51,825 nucleotides of DNA from Verrucomicrobiota bacterium (lineage in GTDB: Bacteria; Verrucomicrobiota; Verrucomicrobiia; Chthoniobacterales; UBA10450): assembly GCA_019244415.1 (NCBI GenBank), contig JAFASN010000043.1, positions 1-51,825 of the forward strand. The letters are read 5' to 3'. Made by a program: the position numbers and the translations under genes. Shown in pieces: positions 45,860-51,825 of the stretch. The stretch's first letter is position 1. Each line of letters starts with the position of its first letter. Under the pieces are notes generated by a model. The model worked only from the letters and a program-made list of their open reading frames with translations. It was not told the DNA's origin and made no database searches.

Positions 45860-46452
45860 TTCTCTTCGGTTTGTTCGCCCCGAGCAATCTCGGAGTTGAA
45901 CGTGTTCATCGCGGAAACGAGCCCATTGTCAATCGCGCATTTCACTGCCTGTGCGCCTCGCTCGATCATGCGGCGCACCTGCTCTTTCTCTTTCTCGAAA
46001 AATGCGGAAAGCACGTAATCGACCGAGCCGTACTCTGGCGCCGCGCCAATCCCTAACCGCAAACGGGGCACGTACTCAGTCGCAAAATTGACGATCACCG
46101 ATTCCAAGCCGTTGTGACCGGCGGCACCACCCTTCGGCCGAATGCGCAGCTTGCCGAGCGGCAGCGCGAAATCCTCCAGTACAACGAGAACTTCTTCGGG
46201 CGGAACCTTGTAAAAATCGGCAACTGCGGCCAGCGGTTCGCCGCTGAGATTCATAAACGTGAGCGGCTTGACCAGGAAAACGCCGGACACTTGCGCGAGC
46301 GCCGCGCCCCACTTTGCTTTTTGCTCGAAGATGGCGTTTTCGCTTTCTGCGAGAAAATCGACAACGTCGAACCCGACGTTATGGCGCGTCCCCGCGTACT
46401 TCGGACCGGGGTTACCCAGACCCGCTACCAGCCGAATTCGCGAATCATCCAC
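45856..46452 (-). CDS. pth: Peptidyl-tRNA hydrolase
   Basis: A 198-residue enzyme that releases peptides from stalled peptidyl-tRNA. The N-terminus LVAGLGNPGPKYAGTRHNVG carries the catalytic His and Asn. FLVKPLTFMNLSGEPL, VVLEDFALPLGKLRIRPKGG and GHNGLESVIVNFATEYVPRLRLGIG-type segments are in order. It is 25 bases downstream of rplY and overlaps rpsF. Confidence 0.96.
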   Translation of the reverse strand: MDDSRIRLVAGLGNPGPKYAGTRHNVGFDVVDFLAESENAIFEQKAKWGAALAQVSGVFLVKPLTFMNLSGEPLAAVADFYKVPPEEVLVVLEDFALPLGKLRIRPKGGAAGHNGLESVIVNFATEYVPRLRLGIGAAPEYGSVDYVLSAFFEKEKEQVRRMIERGAQAVKCAIDNGLVSAMNTFNSEIARGEQTEEK

Positions 46453-46477
46453 TCACGAGCTCCGCGTGATGCCGTGG

Positions 46478-47182
46478 TTATTTTGATTTCGCCGGCGCAG
46501 TACCAGCTTTAGCCGCTCCACCCGCGGTCGCCGCACCCTCGGCTTCGGCCGGCTTCTTCTCCGTGATGACTTCCGGCGCCGCTGCTGCTTCGGTCGCCGC
46601 TGCCGGCTCTTCTTCCACCGTCGGCGCTAGTACCGAGAACACCGTCAGATCACCCTGTACGTTCGCCGACACGCCGTCCGGCAGCTTGATGTCGCGCACA
46701 TGAATCGAGTCGCCGATATTCAGGTTTGAAACGTCCACACTGATTCTGTCGGGCAGATCACGGGGCAAACATTCGACCGTGAGCTCGCGCAGACTTTGCT
46801 CGAGCAACCCGCCGAAATTCTTCACGCCATTGGCTGTGCCGCTCGCCTCGATCGGAATGTCTGCTTCGATTTTCTCGTCCATCGAAACGGCGTGGAAATC
46901 GACATGCAATACTTCGCCGCCGACCGGCGAATGCTGCACCTCCTGCACCATCGCCATGCGCGTACTTCCCTCGCCTGCGATCTCCAGCTCCACGAGGATG
47001 TTTTCGCCTGAAGCGTGACTCAGCACCGTCGCCAGGTCGCGCCGGAATAACTGCACCGGCTGCGGTTTCTCCCGCCCACCGTACACAACTGCCGGCACGA
47101 TGCCGCGCGCCTTAAGCTTGCGCACCGCGCCGCGCCCCGTCGCCTCACGTCGTTCCGCCGCCAGTTTAACTTGCTTCGCCAT
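46478..47182 (-). CDS. rplY: 50S ribosomal protein L25/Ctc
   Basis: A 234-residue long-form (CTC/TL5) L25 that binds 5S rRNA. The N-terminal L25 domain has ATGRGAVRKLKARGIVPAVV, VYGGREKPQPV and EVQHSPVGGEVLHVDFHAV. The C-terminal TL5-type beta domain spans about 95-185. The last 45 residues are an Ala/Glu/Lys-rich low-complexity tail. It lies 2 bases after prs, an arrangement (prs-rplY-pth) shared with many bacteria. Confidence 0.95.
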   Translation of the reverse strand: MAKQVKLAAERREATGRGAVRKLKARGIVPAVVYGGREKPQPVQLFRRDLATVLSHASGENILVELEIAGEGSTRMAMVQEVQHSPVGGEVLHVDFHAVSMDEKIEADIPIEASGTANGVKNFGGLLEQSLRELTVECLPRDLPDRISVDVSNLNIGDSIHVRDIKLPDGVSANVQGDLTVFSVLAPTVEEEPAAATEAAAAPEVITEKKPAEAEGAATAGGAAKAGTAPAKSK

Positions 47183-47184
47183 TT

Positions 47185-48141
47185 TTAACGCTCCTCGATT
47201 TCAAACAGCGACGAAACCGATTCATCATTATGAATGCGCTTCATGCCTTCTCCCAGAAGCTCCGAGACGCATTGCACCTGGATGGAAAAACCGTCGATCC
47301 GGCGCACCGGTGTGCTGTTCGTCGTAACTAGTTCCTTAATCTCGGATTTTTGCAACCGCGGCACCGCTACATCCACCAGCACGGCATGCGAAACCGCCGC
47401 GTAAATATCTTGTGCGCCATGCTCCTTCAGGATAGTCGCGGCTGAAGTAAGCGTCCCTGCCGTTTCGGTCAGATCATCGACAAGGAGAACATCGCTGTCT
47501 TCCACTTCGCCGATGACGTAGAGAGCTTTCGTATCGGTCGCACTCCGCCGCTGTTTCGCCACGATGGCTAAACCTGCGCCTAAAACCTGTGAGTACGCAG
47601 ACGCCATCTTCAGCCCGCCCACATCGGGTGAAACCACCGTCGTCTTACGCTTGAGCTTGTCCCGCAAATATCGGATTAGCACCGGCATCGAATAAAGGTG
47701 GTCCACCGGAATATCGAAGAATCCCTGTACCTGCTGCGCGTGCAGATCCATCGTGAGTACGCGGTTCACGCCCGCCGCCACCAGCAGGTTGGCGATTAAC
47801 TTGGCCGTGATTGGCACCCGCGGTTTATCTTTCCGGTCCTGGCGCGCATACCCGAAAAACGGAATCACTGCTGTGATCCGGTCCGCGCTCGCCCGCCGCG
47901 CCGCGTCCACCATGATGAGCAGCTCCATCAGGTGATCGTTCGTTGGAGGGCAGGTCGGCTGAATGATGAAAACGTCGCGCCCGCGGATGTTCTCCTCGAT
48001 TCTCACGTAAGTCTCGCCGTCAGGGAACGCGCTCAACGTCGCTCGCCCGAGCGGCACTCCGATGAAGTCACAAATGCGTTGTGCCAGCTCGCGGTTGGCT
48101 GAGCCGCTGAACACTTTCATCTCGGGTTGGAGCGCAAACAT
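47185..48141 (-). CDS. prs: Ribose-phosphate pyrophosphokinase
   Basis: A 318-residue PRPP synthase making PRPP from ribose-5-phosphate and ATP for nucleotide, His and Trp synthesis. Seen are VFSGSANRELAQRIC, FPDGETYVRIEENIRG, the flexible loop GYARQDRKDKPRVPITAKL, TMDLHAQQVQGFFDIPVDHL and the PRPP loop VLLVDDLTETAGTL. The ATG at 48120 (MKVFSG, the usual start) is an alternative to 48141. It is the first gene of the prs-rplY-pth-rpsF-ssb cluster. Confidence 0.96.
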   Translation of the reverse strand: MFALQPEMKVFSGSANRELAQRICDFIGVPLGRATLSAFPDGETYVRIEENIRGRDVFIIQPTCPPTNDHLMELLIMVDAARRASADRITAVIPFFGYARQDRKDKPRVPITAKLIANLLVAAGVNRVLTMDLHAQQVQGFFDIPVDHLYSMPVLIRYLRDKLKRKTTVVSPDVGGLKMASAYSQVLGAGLAIVAKQRRSATDTKALYVIGEVEDSDVLLVDDLTETAGTLTSAATILKEHGAQDIYAAVSHAVLVDVAVPRLQKSEIKELVTTNSTPVRRIDGFSIQVQCVSELLGEGMKRIHNDESVSSLFEIEER

Positions 48142-48368
48142 GAGCGGCGAAGATTACGCGTGACAGACCGCTGTTTGCAACATTCGAGGTCGTTCTCCCG
48201 GATTCGGGCGAACGCCATCTCGGCATCGATTCGGTACTTAACGTAATTCGGCGCTGAAAATGCCTGAGCGGGCGGGGATTACGTGTTCGGTGGCGCCCAA
48301 GCCTGCCGGTATGGAAATTATGTAATTCCCGCCTCGCTGGTATAGCCTCTGCTCTCTTTCAACGCCAG

Positions 48369-48866
48369 ATGATCCGCCGCTTTCCTCCGGCTCAGTGCGC
48401 TTTTACTCTCGTCGAAACCGCCGTCGCGATCGCGGTCCTCGGCATCGGTGTGGCCAGCACCATCGGCGCCCTCACCCAGATGAACTCCATCGCCGCAACC
48501 AGCCGGAACTACACAGGCGCCTACACCATCTTGATGAACCAGATCGACCTTTTCCAATCGGCCGCACCATTCAATCCGCAAAAAAATCAAATTCCAAAAG
48601 ACAGCACAAACACTCCGGCGACCTACGACATGACGATCGGCACGCACGCAATTGGATACCAGAATCCAAGTACCGGAACTGTGACTGCCGCCTGGCCGAT
48701 CTACCAGGACCCGAATACTGGCGTACTTGTCACCGGGGCGGTCACCACCACGGTTTCCCAGACGACAACTCCGAATACTTACCAGGCTGTGTTCAGCATC
48801 ACTTACACTGACCGCGGGGGCACTCATACCTGGTCGATGACCACGATCCGCACTTCCGACTCATGA
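48369..48866 (+). CDS. Pseudopilin, PilV/GspI-like
   Basis: A 165-residue protein with a type IV prepilin leader: about 11 residues, then the cleavage region CAFTLVETAVAIAVLGIGVA, with Glu at +5 and Ala rather than Gly at -1. The LVE-A-AVLGIG helix is typical of PilV/GspI minor pilins. The rest is a small beta-rich head with many Thr/Asn. The ATGA overlap with the next gene indicates coupling. The 227-base region before it, shared with divergent prs, probably holds the promoter; no element could be assigned with confidence. Confidence 0.85.
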   Translation: MIRRFPPAQCAFTLVETAVAIAVLGIGVASTIGALTQMNSIAATSRNYTGAYTILMNQIDLFQSAAPFNPQKNQIPKDSTNTPATYDMTIGTHAIGYQNPSTGTVTAAWPIYQDPNTGVLVTGAVTTTVSQTTTPNTYQAVFSITYTDRGGTHTWSMTTIRTSDS

Positions 48867-49735
48867 GGACTTCGCCCGCGCGGCGTGCATTCACACTGGT
48901 CGAATTAATGGTTACCATCGCGCTTTTTAGCGTGGTCGGTCTCATTCTATTCTCCCTTTTCTATACCGGCACGATCCTCGGAGCGAAAAACACGGCGGTG
49001 AATACGGCGCATCAGCAGGCGCGAAATGCCATGCTCAACATGCTTCAGGATATTCACTCGGCCGTCTCGCTCCCCGCGCTGACCGATGCGAATGGAAATG
49101 TCTATTCGTCTCCTCCTCCGAATGCCGCAGGAGTTTCATTTCAGAAATGGTCAAGCGGCCCGCACAAAATCAAAAGTGATGCGGCCGCGAACCAAAACCA
49201 GGTCGTCCTACAACTTACAACAGGAGCGAACAATCCTACGCCAGTGGCGGGGCAGCACCTCGTCATTCCAAGCTGGCAACTGGAAGCAGACATCCAAAGC
49301 GTCAGCGGCGGCACTGGCAGCTTCGTCGTGACGCTGCAAAACATTTACGGCCCAGCGCTAACTCCGCCGGTCAGCTATCCCGTTCAAAACCTTCCTCCCG
49401 TTTACACAGATAACAACGGCAAGCAATGGGCTGTCTACGGCACCGCAAGTACAGGCGGCGATATTACATGCTTCGTCACCAACCGTTACACTTACTACGT
49501 TTCAAACAACAACTTACTCTGCCAAATCAACGGTCAGCCGAACCCGAACGTCATTAGCTATAACGTCACCAGCAGCACGCCGTTCAGTATCCCGCAATCC
49601 GGTGCCAGTTATTACCGGGTCGGAATAAGTCTCTTTAACGCAAACCTGAACTATACGAACCGCAGCTTTCAATCAGTCAACGTTGTCCTCAACGGAAACG
49701 TACCACAACGTGCAGTACTCACGACTTATCAGTGA
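48863..49735 (+). CDS. Pseudopilin, PilW/GspJ-like
   Basis: A 290-residue protein with prepilin leader MRTSPARRA and helix FTLVELMVTIALFSVVGLIL (cleavage after Ala, Glu at +5). After the helix comes AVNTAHQQARNAMLNMLQDI, typical of GspJ/PilW minor pilins, and a long Asn/Thr/Ser/Tyr-rich head domain. It overlaps both neighbours by 4 bases. It is probably part of a type IV pilus or pseudopilus tip; which machine is unknown as no ATPase or secretin gene is present. Confidence 0.85.
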   Translation: MRTSPARRAFTLVELMVTIALFSVVGLILFSLFYTGTILGAKNTAVNTAHQQARNAMLNMLQDIHSAVSLPALTDANGNVYSSPPPNAAGVSFQKWSSGPHKIKSDAAANQNQVVLQLTTGANNPTPVAGQHLVIPSWQLEADIQSVSGGTGSFVVTLQNIYGPALTPPVSYPVQNLPPVYTDNNGKQWAVYGTASTGGDITCFVTNRYTYYVSNNNLLCQINGQPNPNVISYNVTSSTPFSIPQSGASYYRVGISLFNANLNYTNRSFQSVNVVLNGNVPQRAVLTTYQ

Positions 49736-51795
49736 AACCGCGAATTTCTTCTGAGTCCGGCAGCACTCTCGCTGTCGTGATGCTGATTCTGTTCGTACTT
49801 ACGGTTGTCGTCGGAGCTGCCGTTGACTACACCACAAGCATCCGCCGTAATGCCGCACGCAGCGCGACTTACCAGACCGCCGTGGCAGTGGGAGATGGCG
49901 CGCTGGACATCTTATTTTATAACTGGCGCAATACTTGTCGTAGCAGCGGAGTACCCACCACGAACACGTTCAGCGCAGTGCCGACTCCAACTCCGTTCCT
50001 GCTTCCCACGCCCACCCCGCCGGGAGGCTTCGTGAAACGCGGAACAGGCTACGATCCAAATAGTGACTCGGATTACGATCCCCGCTTCACTATTTCAAAT
50101 TACAAGATCATCGCCGTCGATCCGGAGTACAACGCACTGGCGAATACCTCATCCACGCCAAAGCCGCAGCTGGGACAGATTAGTCAAACCGTCTCCTCAG
50201 TACCAGCCAGCTCCAACATTTCCGTGACTTACAACTACATTGCATCGGCCGATGTCACATTATCCGCTGTGGGACCGCAGGAAGTGAGTACAGGTCAACG
50301 CGCTGGCGGCAACGTCGTCGCCCACGTTCGCCGTGTCTTTCAGAAACAGCAGCTTTCGCCCTGGAACTGGGCAATCTTTTATGCCGATGACCTGGAAATT
50401 CATCCAGGGCCGAAATTCACTATCAGTGGGTGGGTCCACACCAACGCGAATCTCTATACTGCGCACAATACTCTCACCTTCTCGGACAAGGTCACCTATT
50501 CGGGAACCTGGAACCGCAATGGTGCCTTCATGCCGGGAGACGGATCTCACACCGGCGAGACTCCGCAGTCGCCTAACTACCCGTCGAACTTGCCGCCCAC
50601 ACAGATCGCAGCGCAGCAACCATTTGGTATCGATACTTCCATCTTCAACCCCAACGATAACAATCCTAACAACGACAGCTACCACGAGCTCATTGATCCG
50701 CCCATAACTCCAAGCAACAATCCTAACAGCCAGTACTATGACCCACTTATTGATGGCTCAGGTAATCCGATCCGTTACTATGACCAGGCGGGCAGCGGTC
50801 CCAACGATCCCGGCATTATCATTCAAGTGAGCGATAATCCGAGCTTAACTACACCGGGCTGGGATGGCGTCAGAGGTCATGACATCGTCAAACTCTATAC
50901 GCCCAACGTGAACCAGTCCACAGGTGCCGTGACGCTTACGTCGGTGACGAGCGGGCCACTCTATAGCCTGTTTGCGACTCCGGGTGCGATCACGACCAAT
51001 CAGAGTATCCAGGACAACCGCGAACAGGCGACGGTGCGCGTGGCTTCACTCGACGTCAGCAAAATCGTCACCGGCTCAGGTGCGAACCCGAACTACGGCA
51101 TACCGAATGGCGCACAATACGGCCAATGGAACGGGAGTGGCAATGGTCCGGTTATCTACATGTACGATACGAGCGCGACCTCGTCCGCTCGCCGAGGCAT
51201 TCGGGTCGTCAACGGGTCTCGCATCCCAACCAGCGGGTTGACCGTAGCGAGCCCAAATCCAGTCTATATCCAGGGCGATTTCAATACTGGTGGAACCGGG
51301 AGCGTCGTTCCATCAAATAATCCGGCAAACTTGAATCCCGATGGCACCTATCAAAATCCTTCTAATCCACCCAATCCACAGGTATCTGGTTACACCCGCG
51401 CGCCGTCCTCCGTCATCGCGGATGCTGTCAACATTCTCTCCAATAGCTGGCTCGATATTAACTCCGGTACTATGCCTGTAGCGTCACCCACGACGGTGAA
51501 CACCGCGATTATTTCCGGTAATGTGGTAACGAATGCGAACGGGGATTCCGCCTACAGTGGCGGCGCCGAAAACTTTCCCCGGTTCCTGGAGAACTGGAGT
51601 AATAAGACGTTTTCGTACTATGGTTCGATGGTGGAATTATACCAAAGTCAGCAAGCGACGGGCGAGTGGGGCAAGGCAAACGTCTATTCACCGCCCGCGC
51701 GCCAATGGTTCTTCGATAACAACTTCAAGACGAATCCTCCTCCAGGGTCCGTCATGATCTATAACTACATCAAAGCCCGATGGTCCGTCTTTTAA
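49732..51795 (+). CDS. Large PilX-like pilus-associated protein
   Basis: A 687-residue protein from a GTG overlapping the previous stop. The N-terminus ESGSTLAVVMLILFVLTVVV resembles PilX/GspK proteins: Gly-Ser junction, hydrophobic helix and no Glu at +5. It is followed by RRNAARSATYQTAVAVGDGA. The remaining about 620 residues are Asn/Pro/Ser/Thr/Tyr-rich, with Pro-Thr repeats (PTPTPFLLPTPTP) near residue 90 and SGWVHTNANLYTAHNTLTFS near 240. PilX proteins are usually under 200 residues, so this is a very large head, perhaps an adhesive tip or secretion-linked passenger. Function unproven. Only 30 bases follow before the window end. Confidence 0.8.
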   Translation: MKPRISSESGSTLAVVMLILFVLTVVVGAAVDYTTSIRRNAARSATYQTAVAVGDGALDILFYNWRNTCRSSGVPTTNTFSAVPTPTPFLLPTPTPPGGFVKRGTGYDPNSDSDYDPRFTISNYKIIAVDPEYNALANTSSTPKPQLGQISQTVSSVPASSNISVTYNYIASADVTLSAVGPQEVSTGQRAGGNVVAHVRRVFQKQQLSPWNWAIFYADDLEIHPGPKFTISGWVHTNANLYTAHNTLTFSDKVTYSGTWNRNGAFMPGDGSHTGETPQSPNYPSNLPPTQIAAQQPFGIDTSIFNPNDNNPNNDSYHELIDPPITPSNNPNSQYYDPLIDGSGNPIRYYDQAGSGPNDPGIIIQVSDNPSLTTPGWDGVRGHDIVKLYTPNVNQSTGAVTLTSVTSGPLYSLFATPGAITTNQSIQDNREQATVRVASLDVSKIVTGSGANPNYGIPNGAQYGQWNGSGNGPVIYMYDTSATSSARRGIRVVNGSRIPTSGLTVASPNPVYIQGDFNTGGTGSVVPSNNPANLNPDGTYQNPSNPPNPQVSGYTRAPSSVIADAVNILSNSWLDINSGTMPVASPTTVNTAIISGNVVTNANGDSAYSGGAENFPRFLENWSNKTFSYYGSMVELYQSQQATGEWGKANVYSPPARQWFFDNNFKTNPPPGSVMIYNYIKARWSVF

Positions 51796-51825
51796 TAGCC
51801 ATTAGCAGCGCTGCCATTTGGTCAG

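Noticed and set aside
48142..48368. Imperfect inverted repeat around 48275-48332 before the pilin operon
   Set aside because: The two arms (GGGGATTACGT and ATGTAATTCCC) differ at two of eleven positions and are far apart; too weak to call an operator.

Overview
The window is a gene-dense (no gap over about 240 bases), moderately GC-rich bacterial chromosome segment. Gene content fits a Gram-negative member of the Verrucomicrobiota, plausibly a soil Chthoniobacterales/Spartobacteria-type lineage. The signs are lipid A synthesis (lpxI), an RND efflux pump, a PEP-CTERM sorted protein, an ORF6N-domain protein, TPR-tailed GT-C membrane proteins and 'AFTLVE'-type pseudopilins. The taxonomic call is an inference from gene content, not from a marker tree. 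Two kinds of organisation dominate: conserved housekeeping clusters, and short accessory operons whose genes often overlap by 4 bases.

Layout. 1-210 is the 3' end of a TPR-type protein. 309-8192 (minus strand) is a full F1Fo ATP synthase operon, atpB-E-F-H-A-[ORF6N gene]-G-D-C, followed by lpxI; a virus/prophage-type ORF6N gene sits with 2-3 base gaps between atpA and atpG. 8303-14823 (minus) holds a GT4 glycosyltransferase, obgE, a GT87-like membrane protein overlapping a GlgM-like glycosyltransferase, a universal stress protein and mntH. 14946-15017 is tRNA-Val(CAC). 15033-20484 (plus) is a coupled run: a GT-C/TPR membrane protein, a secreted CBM48-GH13 amylase-family enzyme and a histone-deacetylase-fold amidohydrolase. 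metG and tkt follow on the minus strand.

24272-24384 carries three copies of a REP-like hairpin between tkt and a DUF697 pseudo-GTPase. Next come a pair of DnaA-box-like sites upstream of an rsmA-NUDIX fusion gene, a PEP-CTERM protein, a YkuD transpeptidase, a second GT-C/TPR protein and a PRC-barrel protein with a long serine-rich tail, closed by a strong terminator. A Spinster-like MFS transporter and an Aas-like acyltransferase/acyl-ACP synthetase are divergent. A TetR gene with a perfect 20-base palindromic operator leads an RND adaptor/permease operon. The minus-strand block 40107-48141 is YihY/BrkB, topB, dprA, ssb, rpsF, pth, rplY and prs. The window ends with a translationally coupled trio of pseudopilin-type genes, the last encoding an unusually large 687-residue protein.

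The most unusual signal is not a gene. The word AGTAC (usually RAGTAC, on either strand) is scattered about once per 300 bases through almost every gene and intergenic stretch. By hand count about 174 of about 206 GTAC tetramers in the window lie in an AGTAC/GTACT context, against roughly 38% expected from base composition. Codon choice in places such as Val-Leu pairs (GTA CTn) seems bent to make it. It may be a DNA uptake word, a methylation or nucleoid-protein site, or the footprint of a context-dependent repair bias.
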